The position numbers and the translations under genes were made by a program. From NCBI RefSeq assembly GCF_035978755.1, contig NZ_CP108414.1:7068001-7132000 (forward strand): DNA of 64,000 bases, read 5' to 3'. Shown one piece after another: positions 17,207-26,500 of the stretch; position 1 is the stretch's first letter, and every line of letters starts with the position of its first letter. Source of the stretch: Streptomyces sp. NBC_01298. GTDB lineage: Bacteria; Actinomycetota; Actinomycetes; Streptomycetales; Streptomycetaceae. The notes under the pieces are model-generated. The model ran no database searches, was not told where the DNA came from, and saw nothing but the letters and a program-made list of their open reading frames with translations.

Positions 17207-18123
17207 CGGGGCACCCGGGCGGAGACCGCCCCGAACGCCGGACCTGGTGCGACGTGTGCGGAACGCCGCCCCGCCGGTCCACCCTGTCCCGCCGGACGGG
17301 CCGCGCGGCGGCTCTGCTCGCCCTGGCCCTGCTCCTGGCGGGCGGCGCGGCGACGGGCTGTGGGGGGCGGGCCACCACCCACCACAAGCCCGGCACGACC
17401 CACGAGCAGGCCTCCGGGAAGGCGGGCACCCTGCTCAGCGCCGACGACGGCGCGGGCCACCGGCTCCGCGAGGTCCCGGCCGAGGGCGCGCCGGAGGTCC
17501 GCCTCACCGCCCGGCCGGACTCCGAGGACGGCTGGAACCTCCAACTGGCGGTGACGAACTTCCACTTCACCCCCGACAGCACCGGCGGCGCCGCCCTCCC
17601 GGGTGCCGGCCACGCGCACCTGGAGCTGGACGGCCGCAAACTGGCGCGCCTGTACGGCCCGTGGTTCCACCTGCCCGCCGCGCAGGTGCCGGAGGGCACG
17701 CACACCCTGACCGTCCGCCTCTACGCGGACGACCACACGGCCTGGGCGGTGGCGGGCAAGCCGGTCGAAGCGACCCTCCAACTCGCCGCCGCGTCCGGCC
17801 AGTCCACCCACACCCACACCCCGGCCGCACCGCCCTCCATGACCCCGGAGGCGGAGCGGGCCGACCGCACGGTGACCATCACCGTGCGGGACGGCAAGGT
17901 GAGCCCGGTCCCGGGCCGGGTGGAGGTGACCCGCGGCGAACGCGTGGCCCTACGGGTCACCAGCGACCGCGCGGACACCCTGCACGTCCACGGCTTCGAC
18001 AAGGAACTCGCCCTGCCGGCAGGCCAGGAGGCCACCCTGATCCTGACGGCCGACCGCACGGGCCTCTTCGAGGTCGAGACCCACGAGTCCGACCTCGTCC
18101 TGACCCAGCTCCTCGTCCGATGA
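17203..18123 (+). CDS. Cupredoxin-like lipoprotein
   Basis: The GTG start overlaps the preceding TGA (GTGA). The 306-residue product has an unusually long basic N-terminus with a CDVCG pair, a hydrophobic stretch and the lipobox-like LLLAGGAATGC. A mainly beta domain (about 85-195) is followed by a cupredoxin-like C-terminal domain (about 215-306) ending HVHGFDKELALPAGQEATL and FEVETHESDLVLTQLLV. The type-1 copper cysteine is absent, so it is either a different metal site (several His) or metal-free. Coupling to the beta-helix gene implies a shared envelope role, which is unknown. Confidence 0.7.
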   Translation: MTGHPGGDRPERRTWCDVCGTPPRRSTLSRRTGRAAALLALALLLAGGAATGCGGRATTHHKPGTTHEQASGKAGTLLSADDGAGHRLREVPAEGAPEVRLTARPDSEDGWNLQLAVTNFHFTPDSTGGAALPGAGHAHLELDGRKLARLYGPWFHLPAAQVPEGTHTLTVRLYADDHTAWAVAGKPVEATLQLAAASGQSTHTHTPAAPPSMTPEAERADRTVTITVRDGKVSPVPGRVEVTRGERVALRVTSDRADTLHVHGFDKELALPAGQEATLILTADRTGLFEVETHESDLVLTQLLVR

Positions 18124-18151
18124 CCCCATCACCTCCCCTCCCGGTGGTCCG

Positions 18152-19669
18152 GTGGTGACCGGGTGCGGGCCGCAGGGCCTCCCGGGCGCGGTGCCCGGTG
18201 GCGGCTCCGGCCAGGGCGTGGTCCTTCACCCGGCCGACCCGCTCACCGTGCTCGCGCACGGCATCGGATCGCAGCACGATCTGCCGATCTCGCCGTTCTA
18301 CGCCTTCGCCGGCGCCTTCACCGCGCTCTTCCTCTCCTTCCTCGCGCTGGGTCTCCTCTGGTCCACCTCCCGCTTCCGCGGCGACCGTTCGGGCCTGGCC
18401 CTGCCCGCCGGGCTCCAGCGGGTGGCCGACGCGCCGGCCACCCGCAACGCCCTGCGCGGGCTCGGCCTCGCGGCCGCGCTCGCCGTCCTCCTGTACCTCC
18501 TCCTCGGCCCCGACGACCCCGCCCGCAACCCCGCACCCGGCGCCGTCTACGTCCTGCTCTGGGTCGGACTGGTTCCCGCCTCCCTCCTGTTCGGTCCCGT
18601 CTGGCGCCTCCTCAACCCGCTCCGCACCTCGCACCGGCTGGCCGCCCGGCTGTCGGGGAGGCTCCGGACGGCCCGTGCAGCCCGTGCGACCCGTCCGGCA
18701 TCCGCGGTCGCCGCCGCCCAGGCCGCCGCAGCAGCCGCCACGCACTCCTCCCGGAGCCCGCACCCCCCGGCACGGCACCTCGCCGCGGTGCCGGATCCCT
18801 CCAGCCCGGAGCCCCGACCGCACCGTCCGCTCCCCGCCCGGCTCGGGCAATGGCCGGCCGCCGCCGGCCTCTTCGCCTTCACCTGGCTCGAACTCGTCTC
18901 TCCCGATCCCGCTTCCACCACCACCCTCCTCGTCGCCCTGACCGGCTATGCCGCGCTCCAGCTCCTGTTCGCCGCCCGCTACGGCGAAGGCTGGTTCGCC
19001 GACGGAGACGCCTTCGAGGCGTATTCCGCCCTCCTCGCCCGGCTCTCCCCCCTCGGCCGTCGCAGCGACGGCCGCCTGGTCCTCCGTAACCCCTTCCACG
19101 GACTCGACGCGACGCCCGAGCGGCCCGGACTCGTCGCCACCGTCTGCGTCCTGCTCGGATCCACCGCCTACGACGGCTTCTCCGACAACCCCTCGTGGAT
19201 CAACGCGATCCAGACCTCCCCCCTCGGCCGCACCGCGGCGGCCACCCTCGGACTGCTCGGAGCCATCGCGCTCGTCGCCGTCCTCTACTGCCTCTGCGCG
19301 GCGGTCACCCGCCTCGTCTGCGGCCCGCACCCCGGCCCGCTGACCGCCTTCGCGCACTCACTCGTACCGATCGCCCTCGGTTATCTCGTCGCCCACTACT
19401 TCTCCCTCCTCGTCACCGAAGGACCACGCACAGTAATCATGGCAGTGGGCACTGACAACGCCCCCGAACCCAGGTCCCCCTTGGGTCCTGGCGGCCTCGC
19501 GGCCCTCCAGGTGATCGCCGTCGTGACCGGCCACGTACTCGGAGTGATCGCCGCGCACGACCGCTCCGTACGCCTCTTCCCGCCCGCGAAAGCCGTCGCC
19601 GGGCAACTGCCGCTGCTCGCGCTGATGATCACGTACACGGTGGGAGGCCTCAGCCTGCTGCTGAACTGA
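18152..19669 (+). CDS. Polytopic membrane protein of the beta-helix/cupredoxin operon
   Basis: The 505-residue integral membrane protein has about ten hydrophobic helices, the first preceded by HGIGSQHDLPISPFYAFAGA. A long cytoplasmic-looking Ala/Arg/Pro-rich loop (about residues 165-230) separates the halves. From memory, relatives with the HGxGxxxDLPIP-type opening carry the database name fenitrothion hydrolase, but nothing here shows a hydrolase active site. GTG at 18152 (or the next GTG) is 28 bp after the lipoprotein stop, consistent with one transcript. Confidence 0.7.
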   Translation: MVTGCGPQGLPGAVPGGGSGQGVVLHPADPLTVLAHGIGSQHDLPISPFYAFAGAFTALFLSFLALGLLWSTSRFRGDRSGLALPAGLQRVADAPATRNALRGLGLAAALAVLLYLLLGPDDPARNPAPGAVYVLLWVGLVPASLLFGPVWRLLNPLRTSHRLAARLSGRLRTARAARATRPASAVAAAQAAAAAATHSSRSPHPPARHLAAVPDPSSPEPRPHRPLPARLGQWPAAAGLFAFTWLELVSPDPASTTTLLVALTGYAALQLLFAARYGEGWFADGDAFEAYSALLARLSPLGRRSDGRLVLRNPFHGLDATPERPGLVATVCVLLGSTAYDGFSDNPSWINAIQTSPLGRTAAATLGLLGAIALVAVLYCLCAAVTRLVCGPHPGPLTAFAHSLVPIALGYLVAHYFSLLVTEGPRTVIMAVGTDNAPEPRSPLGPGGLAALQVIAVVTGHVLGVIAAHDRSVRLFPPAKAVAGQLPLLALMITYTVGGLSLLLN

Positions 19670-19715
19670 GACGGCCGAACCGGTACCGCCGCCGACCCGT
19701 GAACCCAGGAGCGGC

Positions 19716-20339
19716 ATGATGGACCCCGTGCCCCCAGCCCACCCCCTGCGCCGGACGCCGATCCAGCAGCGCAGCGCCGACCGCCTCGCCCGGATCCTCG
19801 ACGCCTGTGCGGAACTCCTCGACGAGACCGGCTACGAGAACCTCAGCACCCGGGCCGTGGCCCTGCGGGCCGGCGTGCCGATCGGCTCGGTCTACCGGTT
19901 CTTCGGCAACAAGCGGGCCATGGCCATCGCCCTGGCCCACCGCAACCTCGACCGGTACGCCGACGGCATCGAGCAGCGGCTCGCGGAGCTCCCGGACGCC
20001 GACTGGCGCCCGGTCGTCGACGCCGTGCTGGACGAGTACCTGGTCATGAAGCGCAGCGTGCCCGGCTTCGCCCTCGTCGACTTCGGGGTGCCGGCGCCGC
20101 CGTCCGAGGGGCCCGCGTCCGACCCCAACCACCTGGTCGCCGTACGCCTCACCGAGCTGCTCGGCGCCCATCTCGCCCTCACCCCGGACCCCACTCTGGA
20201 GCGGGCCGTCCTGGTCGCGGTCGAGGCCACCGACGCCCTGATCCAGCTCGCCTTCCGCAACGACCCGGCCGGCGACCCCGACATCGTCGCCGAAACCCGC
20301 GCGATGATGCACGCCTACCTCGCACGCGTCCTGGACTGA
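19716..20339 (+). CDS. TetR family transcriptional regulator
   Basis: The 207-residue regulator carries a typical TetR helix-turn-helix at about residues 20-65 (RLARILDACAELLDETGYENLSTRAVALRAGVPIGSVYRFFGNKRAM) and a C-terminal ligand/dimer domain. An AGGAG site precedes the tandem ATGs. It follows the membrane-protein gene by 46 bp and could be read from the same transcript. A perfect hairpin follows the stop. Target genes are not evident. Confidence 0.88.
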   Translation: MMDPVPPAHPLRRTPIQQRSADRLARILDACAELLDETGYENLSTRAVALRAGVPIGSVYRFFGNKRAMAIALAHRNLDRYADGIEQRLAELPDADWRPVVDAVLDEYLVMKRSVPGFALVDFGVPAPPSEGPASDPNHLVAVRLTELLGAHLALTPDPTLERAVLVAVEATDALIQLAFRNDPAGDPDIVAETRAMMHAYLARVLD

Positions 20340-20395
20340 CCGGGCGCAGCAGGCGGAGGGGGCGGAGCGGGCGGAGGGGGCGCGTCCGGCCATCG

Positions 20396-20428
20396 CGGCG
20401 GCCTCCCGTGCCCCCGAGGCCGCCGTTT
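20396..20428. terminator. Terminator between TetR and AMP-ligase genes
   Basis: A perfect 10-bp stem (CGGCGGCCTC at 20396-20405, complement at 20416-20425) with a 10-nt loop is followed by TTT. It sits between convergent genes and reads as a terminator for the plus-strand TetR gene, and probably for both. Confidence 0.65.
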
Positions 20429-20432
20429 CATC

Positions 20433-21797
20433 TCATCGTGCGGAGCTCCCGACGCGACCGGTCACCACCAGGTTGCCGTCCGCCGTGCGCCGGGCGAGGA
20501 CGCCGGTGCGCAGGTAGCCGTCGGGGGTGAAGGCGCGCGCGTTGAGGCCGGGCGAGCGGTAGTAGCCGCGCGCGGTGTAGGGGCCGCGGGCCAGGAGTTC
20601 GCCCGGTTCCCCGTCGGGGACCTGCTCGCCGTCGGCGTCGACGACGCAGATCTGATCGTCGGGGGAGAGCGGCCGGCCCTGCGTGGTGAGCACGGTCTCG
20701 TCCGGATCGCCGGGCCGGGTGAGGGTGAGGAAGCCCTCGTCCGTACCGAAGGCCTGCTGGAGGCGACAGCCCCACTCGGATCCCACCCGTTCGGCGGTCG
20801 CGCGGTCCAGGGGCGTGGTGCTGCCGCCGATCTGTACGAGACGCAGGCTGCTCACGTCCGCCTGGACCTCGGGACGCGCGTCGAGCCAGAGCCGGGCGGT
20901 GTCCGCGGTCAGCGCGGCGACGGTGACCCGCTCGCGCTCGACGGCCGCCAGGCGGGCGGCGGGCTCCGGGTCCTCGACCAGGACGATGGTGCCGCCGACG
21001 GTCAGCGTGCCGATGATGCCGGGGCCGCCGAAGGCGAGGTTGAGGTCGCCGGGCAGCGCGGCGAGGTACACGTCCTCCTGGGTGAGCGACACCAGTTCGG
21101 CCGCGGCCCGCGCCTGGTAGGCGTAGTCGTTGTGGGTGCGCGGCACCAGCTTGGGAGCCTCGCCGGCGCCGCCCGCGAGCAGGAAGAACGCCACCTGCCC
21201 GGCGCTGAGCGCGAGCGCCGGCTCGGGCGGCGAGTCGAGGGAGTGCAGCGGGAAGTAGTGGCAGCCCGAGGTGTCGGTCGTGAAACCGCCGTACGGGTCC
21301 GAGGCGCCCGGCGCCTCGAAGGTGAACACCCGGCGCAGGAAGGGGCCTTGGGTCGCGATGTCGGCGGCCATCGCCGTGTGGTCGAAGCCCCGGTACGTCG
21401 CGGGGCCGATGTAGCCGGTGGCCTCGGAGACCTGGACGACGTGGGACACCTCGGGCGCGCGGTGCGAGATCGGGCAGAGCACCGGGACCGCGCCGGCGCG
21501 CATCAGGGCGAACACGGTGACGACGAGTTCCGGGATGTCGGGCAGCTGCACGATGACCCGTTGCCCGGGCCGCAGGCCGCGCAGCCGGAACCCGGCGGCC
21601 ATCCGGCCCACCCGGCGGTTCAGGGCCGCGTACGTCATGCGGGTGTCGCCGTGGGCGAGCGCGGTCCGCGGCCCGAACTGCACGGCCCAGCCGCGCAGCA
21701 GGTTGTCCAGCGTGTTGCCCCGCCAGTGGCCGGACGCCCAGTAGTAGTCGACGAATTCCTCGGGCCAGGGCGTACAGCCGTCGAGCATGGATGTCAT
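20433..21797 (-). CDS. C-terminally truncated aryl acid-AMP ligase (DhbE/salicylate-AMP ligase type)
   Basis: This is an adenylate-forming enzyme related to 2,3-dihydroxybenzoate- or salicylate-AMP ligases: PWPEEFVDYYWASGHWRGNTL at the N-terminus, YIGPATYRGFDH, a degenerate P-loop FFLLAGGAGEAPKLVPRTHNDY and LQQAFGTDEGFLTLTR. The protein has 454 residues and stops at VVTGRVGSSAR. It therefore lacks the whole C-terminal lid (about 85-90 residues, normally beginning GRxKDxINRGGEK) with the catalytic lysine. No siderophore genes adjoin. The P-loop also departs from SGGTTGxPK. It is probably inactive for thioesterification or a decaying remnant. The ATG at 21797 has a weak ribosome site. Confidence 0.75.
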   Translation of the reverse strand: MTSMLDGCTPWPEEFVDYYWASGHWRGNTLDNLLRGWAVQFGPRTALAHGDTRMTYAALNRRVGRMAAGFRLRGLRPGQRVIVQLPDIPELVVTVFALMRAGAVPVLCPISHRAPEVSHVVQVSEATGYIGPATYRGFDHTAMAADIATQGPFLRRVFTFEAPGASDPYGGFTTDTSGCHYFPLHSLDSPPEPALALSAGQVAFFLLAGGAGEAPKLVPRTHNDYAYQARAAAELVSLTQEDVYLAALPGDLNLAFGGPGIIGTLTVGGTIVLVEDPEPAARLAAVERERVTVAALTADTARLWLDARPEVQADVSSLRLVQIGGSTTPLDRATAERVGSEWGCRLQQAFGTDEGFLTLTRPGDPDETVLTTQGRPLSPDDQICVVDADGEQVPDGEPGELLARGPYTARGYYRSPGLNARAFTPDGYLRTGVLARRTADGNLVVTGRVGSSAR

Positions 21798-22578
21798 TCG
21801 GCAATCCAATCCGTCCCCATCCCCAGGGGCAATGTGCTTTCCCGACCAAGGGTGCTGAATTGCGTCAGCAGAAGGACCAATGAGGGCCTCTGACCTGGGG
21901 TAACGGTCTATGTATGCGGTGGCGGGCGCGAATGCGGGGGCCTGCGGCGCGGGTATGAACGGCCCGGTCGGCTGCTTGCCGAGGTGCCCAAGCGGTGGCG
22001 TTTCTTCTGCCCGTCGGCTCGCGCCGTTCTCCGGGCGGAATGGGCGTGGCTCCGGGGCGGCTCCGGCCGAATCGGAGCGGCTCCGGGGCCCGGGCCGCAT
22101 CGGCGTGGCTCCGAGCGGCTCCGGGCCGAATCGGCGCAGCTCCGGGCGAACGGGACCCGGCTCGCGGCTCCGCCCGGCCCCGGCCGCTTCGGCGGCGCCC
22201 GCTGACACCCCGGCGGTGCCGGCCGATACCCCGGCTGGCCCTGGCCGACACCTCGGCCGCCACGCTGACATCCCGGCGGTGCCCGCCGACACTCCGGCCG
22301 CCCCTGGCCAACTCCGGCGGATCCCGCCAACTCCGGCGGACCGCGCCAACTCCGGCGGACCCCGCCAACCCCGGCCACCCCGCCTCGCCCCGGCCGGCCC
22401 GGGCCGCCTCGTCCCGGCCGGCCCCCGCGGCGCCAACCCCGACCCGGACGCCCCCCGCCCCCGGATTCCGTAGGGCGTGGACCCTCCCCACCGTGCCTAC
22501 CGGTCGGTATGCTCGGTGCCGCTCGTGGGGGCCCGGTGCCCGTGCCCCGTGCCGCAGCCCGCTGCCCCTGGAGGGCCC
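21798..22578. other. 781-bp stretch without a convincing gene
   Basis: This lies between the divergent AMP-ligase and molybdenum enzyme genes. The first 200 bp are AT-richer and probably hold the AMP-ligase promoter. From about 22000 it is a low-complexity mixture of CGGCTCC/GGCCGAATCGG phrases and CCGGCGGTGCC phrases, plus a clean 19-bp tandem array at 22307-22375. Open frames on both strands here are composition artefacts: they lack ribosome sites and are rich in Pro, Gly, Arg and Ala. Confidence 0.6.
22307..22375. repeat. 19-bp tandem repeat, 3.5 copies
   Basis: GCCAACTCCGGCGGATCCC and close variants begin at 22307, 22326, 22345 and 22364. The array sits in the gene-free region upstream of the molybdenum enzyme. 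Confidence 0.8.
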
Positions 22579-24921
22579 ATGCCCCGCACCGCCCTGCGCA
22601 TCTGCCCGCTCTGTGAAGCCACTTGCGGCCTTACGCTCACCATCGAAGGCACCACTGTCACCGGGGCCAGAGGGGACCGCGACGACGTGTTCAGCCGCGG
22701 CTTCATCTGCCCCAAGGGCGCCGCCTTCGGTGGCCTCGACGCCGATCCCGACCGGCTGCGGACCCCCCTCGTGCGCCGCGACGGCCGGCTCCGCGAGGCC
22801 ACCTGGGAGGAGGCCTTCCAGGCCATCGCCGACGCGGTCCCCGCGCTCGTACGGACGTACGGGCCCCAGTCCGTCGGCGTCGTCCTCGGCAACCCGAACG
22901 TCCACACCATGGCGGGCCAGCTCTACCCCCCGCTGCTGCTCAAGGCCCTCGGCACCCGCAACCTCTTCACCGCCAGCACCCTCGACCAGATGCCCAAGCA
23001 CGTCTCCAGCGGGCTGCTCTTCGGGGATCCCTTCGCGATCCCCGTCCCGGACCTGGACCGCACCGACTTCCTCCTGCTCCTCGGGGCGAACCCGGTCGAG
23101 TCCAACGGCTCCCTGTGCACCGCACCCGACTTCCCCGGGCGGCTCAAGGCGCTGCGCGCACGGGGCGGCACCCTCGTCGTCGTCGACCCGCGCCGCACCC
23201 GCACCGCCAAACTCGCCGACCGCCACCTCGCACCGCGCCCCGGCAGCGACGCGCTGCTGCTCGCGGCCCTGGCCCACACCCTGCTCGCCGAGGAGCTGGC
23301 CGATCCGGGCGTACTCGCGGAACACACGCAGGGAATCGGGGAACTCGGCGAAGCGCTCGTCAGTTTCACTCCCGAGGCCGTCGCACCCGCCTGCGACCTC
23401 ACGGCCGAAGAGATCCGCGACCTCGCCCGCGACCTCGCGGCCGCGCCGACCGCCGCCGTCTACGGGCGGATCGGCAGCTGCACCGTGGAGTACGGCACGC
23501 TCGCCAGCTGGCTGGTCGACGTGCTGAACGTCCTGACCGGCAATCTCGACCGGCCGGGCGGAGCCCTGTTCCCGCTGTCCGCGACCGACCGCGCACCCCG
23601 GCCGGCCGGACCCGGCAAGGGCTTCGGCCTCGGCCGCTGGCACAGCCGGGTCAGCGGTCACCCCGAGGCCAAGGCCGAGTTCCCGCTGTCCGCCCTGGCG
23701 GAGGAGATCGACACCCCGGGGGAGGGGCGGATCCGGGCCCTCGTCTCCATCGCGGCGAACCCCGTACTGTCCGCCCCCGACGGCCGGCGCCTCGACGCGG
23801 CCCTGGCCGGGCTCGACTTCATGGTCAGCGTCGACCCGTACCTCAACGAGACCTCACGCCACGCCCACGTGGTGCTGCCCCCGCCGCCGCCCTCGCAGAG
23901 CGCTCACTTCGACTTCTCCTTCAACACCTTCGCCATCCGCAACCAGGTCCGCTATTCGCCGCCCGCCGTCCCGCTCGAAGACGGGCGCATGGACGAGTGC
24001 GAGATCCAGGCCCGTCTCGTGCTCGCCGTCTCCGGCATGCACGGAACCGACCCGGTCGCCGTGGACGACCTGGCCATCGGGGCCACCCTCGCCAGGGAGT
24101 GCGCCGACCCGGCCTCGCCCCTGCGCGGCCAGGATCCGGCACGCCTCGCCGGGCTGCTCGCGGGCGGCAGCGGCCCCGAGCGCCGCCTCGACCTGATGCT
24201 CCGACTGGGACCCTACGGAGACCAGTTCGCCGCGCCCGCGGACCTGCCCGGGAGCGCCGCTACGGGAACCGGCGCGGGCGCGCCCGACGGCGCGGCGGGC
24301 CCGGGCCCCGCCCCGTCCCCTGCCGCCCCCACATCCCCCACACCCCCCGGCGCCCCGGGCGGACTCGGGCTGGAGCGGCTGCGCGCGCACCCGCACGGAA
24401 TCGACCTGGGCCCGCTGCGGCCCAGGCTCCCCGGCCTGCTCAGGACGCGCAGCGGCAGCATCGAGCTGCTGCCGGACCCGATCGCGGCCGAACTCCCCAG
24501 GCTGCGCGGGACGCTGGCCGAGCGCCCCGCCGCCCTGGTGCTCGTGGGCCGCCGCCACCTGCGGTCCAACAACAGCTGGATGCACAACGTCCCGGCCCTC
24601 GCCGGAGGTTCCAACCGCTGCACCCTCCAGGTCCACCCGGACGACGCCGCCCGGCTCGGCCTCACCGACGGACGCCCGGTCCGGATCACCGCCGACGGGG
24701 GCAGCCTGGAGGTTCCGGTGGAGGTCACCGACACCCTGCGTACCGGAGTCGTGAGCCTCCCGCACGGCTGGGGCCACGACCGCCCCGGCACCCGCCTGTC
24801 CGTGGCCTCGGCCACGCCCGGAGTCAACGTCAACCAGCTCCTCGACGGCAGCCGACTCGACCCGCTCTCCGGCACGGCCGTGCTCAACGGTTTCCCCGTC
24901 GAACTGACACCCATCCCCTGA
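22579..24921 (+). CDS. Molybdopterin-dependent oxidoreductase
   Basis: The 780-residue protein belongs to the DMSO reductase/formate dehydrogenase family. Cys9, Cys12, Cys16 (CPLCEATC) and Cys44 (FICPKG) form the N-terminal [4Fe-4S] site. LLLLGANPVESNGSLC, VVVDPRRTRTA and the C-terminal MGD-binding block (LVLVGRRHLRSNNSWMHN, LPHGWGHDRPG) are present. The predicted metal-site region around MPKHVSSGLLFG has no obvious Cys or Sec. A Pro/Gly-rich insert occupies about residues 555-595. ATG at 22579 has GGAGG. No electron-transfer subunit is adjacent, so it may be cytoplasmic with a separate partner. Confidence 0.88.
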   Translation: MPRTALRICPLCEATCGLTLTIEGTTVTGARGDRDDVFSRGFICPKGAAFGGLDADPDRLRTPLVRRDGRLREATWEEAFQAIADAVPALVRTYGPQSVGVVLGNPNVHTMAGQLYPPLLLKALGTRNLFTASTLDQMPKHVSSGLLFGDPFAIPVPDLDRTDFLLLLGANPVESNGSLCTAPDFPGRLKALRARGGTLVVVDPRRTRTAKLADRHLAPRPGSDALLLAALAHTLLAEELADPGVLAEHTQGIGELGEALVSFTPEAVAPACDLTAEEIRDLARDLAAAPTAAVYGRIGSCTVEYGTLASWLVDVLNVLTGNLDRPGGALFPLSATDRAPRPAGPGKGFGLGRWHSRVSGHPEAKAEFPLSALAEEIDTPGEGRIRALVSIAANPVLSAPDGRRLDAALAGLDFMVSVDPYLNETSRHAHVVLPPPPPSQSAHFDFSFNTFAIRNQVRYSPPAVPLEDGRMDECEIQARLVLAVSGMHGTDPVAVDDLAIGATLARECADPASPLRGQDPARLAGLLAGGSGPERRLDLMLRLGPYGDQFAAPADLPGSAATGTGAGAPDGAAGPGPAPSPAAPTSPTPPGAPGGLGLERLRAHPHGIDLGPLRPRLPGLLRTRSGSIELLPDPIAAELPRLRGTLAERPAALVLVGRRHLRSNNSWMHNVPALAGGSNRCTLQVHPDDAARLGLTDGRPVRITADGGSLEVPVEVTDTLRTGVVSLPHGWGHDRPGTRLSVASATPGVNVNQLLDGSRLDPLSGTAVLNGFPVELTPIP

Positions 24922-24994
24922 GCTGGGGTTTTGCTCGTATTGCTCACGCGTGGACATCTTGTTGGCCCCAGGAGGAGGCACCTAGGTTCCCCCC

Positions 24995-26476
24995 ATGCTG
25001 ACCTTCCTCGGCTTCGCCATGATCGCCACCTTCCTGGTCCTGATCATGCTGAAGAAAATGTCGCCCATCGCGGCGCTCGTCCTCATCCCCGCGCTGTTCT
25101 GCGTGTTCGCCGGCCAGGGCGCGCAGCTCGGCGGCTACGTCATCGACGGGGTCGGCAAGCTCGCGCCGACCGCCGCCATGCTGATGTTCGCCATCGTCTA
25201 CTTCGGCGTGATGATCGACGTCGGCCTCTTCGACCCGATCGTCCGCGGCATCCTGCGCTTCTGCAGGGCCGACCCGATGCGCGTCGTCGTCGGCACCGCC
25301 GTCCTCGCCGCCATCGTCTCGCTCGACGGCGACGGCTCGACCACCTTCATGATCACCGTCTCGGCGATGTACCCGCTCTACAAGCGCCTCGGGATGAGCC
25401 TGGTCGTCATGACCGGCGTCGCGGCCACCGCCAACGGCGTCATGAACACCCTGCCCTGGGGCGGCCCCACCGCCCGCGCCGCGACCGCGCTCAAGCTCGA
25501 CGCCGGCGACATCTTCGCACCGATGATCCCCGCGCTCGCGGTGGGCCTGCTCTTCGTCTTCGGCCTGGCCTACGTCCTCGGCCTCAAGGAACGCCGCCGC
25601 CTCGGCCTGCTGACCCTCCCCACCGACACCGAGCGGTCGGTGGAGCCGGCCGGGGAAATCCTGGTCGCGGCAGGTACGGGCCCGGCCGCCGCCGGGAGCA
25701 CGGGTACCGGCTCCACCGGCTCCGCCTCGTCCGGCTCCGCCCCGTCCGGCTCCGCCGGGGGCACCGGATCCGCCGGAGACGCCGACCACGCCGCGGAAGC
25801 CGTCCCCGCCGGGGACCCCGCCGGGGACGACGGCTTCCAGGGCCTCGACCCGCACCGCCCGACCCTGCGTCCCCGCCTCTACTGGTTCAACGCGGGCCTC
25901 ACCGTCGCCCTGCTCACCGCCATGATCATGGAACTGCTCCCGATCCCGGTGCTCTTCCTCCTCGGCGCGGCCCTCGCCCTCACCGTGAACTTCCCCCACA
26001 TGCCCGACCAGAAGGCCAGGATCGCCGCCCACGCGGACAACGTCCTGAACGTCGCCGGGATGGTCTTCGCCGCCGCCGTCTTCACCGGAGTCCTCACCGG
26101 TACCGGCATGGTCAAGCACATGGCCGACTGGCTCGTCGGCGCCATTCCCGAGGGCATGGGTCCGCACATGGCCCTGGTCACCGGCCTGCTCAGCCTCCCC
26201 CTCACCTACTTCATGTCCAACGACGGCTTCTACTTCGGCGTCCTGCCGGTCCTCGCCGAGGCAGGCGCCGCCCACGGGGTCTCCCCGCTCGAAATCGCCC
26301 GCGCCTCCCTGGTCGGGCAGGCCCTGCACATGTCGAGCCCGCTCGTTCCGGCCGTCTACGTCCTCGTGGGCATGGCCAAGGTCGAGTTCGGCGACCACAC
26401 CCGGTTCACCGTGAAGTGGGCGGCCCTGACCTCCCTGGTGGTCCTGGCGGCAGGAATGCTTTTCGGCATCATCTGA
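24995..26476 (+). CDS. CitMHS family citrate transporter
   Basis: This is a proton-coupled carrier for metal-citrate complexes (Mg, Ca or Fe depending on the member), about 12 membrane helices in 493 residues. Family blocks include LTFLGFAMIATFLVLIMLKKMSP, VSLDGDGSTTFMITVSAMYPLY, NGVMNTLPWGGPTARAA and YFMSNDGFYFGVLPVLAE. The central cytoplasmic loop (about 220-290) holds a 60-residue Gly/Ser/Thr/Ala-rich insert, longer than in most relatives. It lies 73 bp after the molybdenum enzyme gene. Confidence 0.92.
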   Translation: MLTFLGFAMIATFLVLIMLKKMSPIAALVLIPALFCVFAGQGAQLGGYVIDGVGKLAPTAAMLMFAIVYFGVMIDVGLFDPIVRGILRFCRADPMRVVVGTAVLAAIVSLDGDGSTTFMITVSAMYPLYKRLGMSLVVMTGVAATANGVMNTLPWGGPTARAATALKLDAGDIFAPMIPALAVGLLFVFGLAYVLGLKERRRLGLLTLPTDTERSVEPAGEILVAAGTGPAAAGSTGTGSTGSASSGSAPSGSAGGTGSAGDADHAAEAVPAGDPAGDDGFQGLDPHRPTLRPRLYWFNAGLTVALLTAMIMELLPIPVLFLLGAALALTVNFPHMPDQKARIAAHADNVLNVAGMVFAAAVFTGVLTGTGMVKHMADWLVGAIPEGMGPHMALVTGLLSLPLTYFMSNDGFYFGVLPVLAEAGAAHGVSPLEIARASLVGQALHMSSPLVPAVYVLVGMAKVEFGDHTRFTVKWAALTSLVVLAAGMLFGII

Positions 26477-26500
26477 CCCCCGCCGCCCCTGGCGCACATA

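Noticed and set aside
21978..22015. tRNA-like phrase GCCGAGGTGCCCAAGCGG
   Set aside because: No matching acceptor stem, anticodon arm or T-arm could be found around it.
21798..22436. N-terminal extension of the AMP-ligase frame by about 210 residues
   Set aside because: It is Pro/Gly/Arg low complexity from the gene-free region, and family similarity begins at the ATG at 21797.
22498..22510. TACCGGTCGGTAT as a third TetR operator
   Set aside because: It lacks the central ACY of the two better sites, so spacing is 3 bp short and the symmetry is poor.
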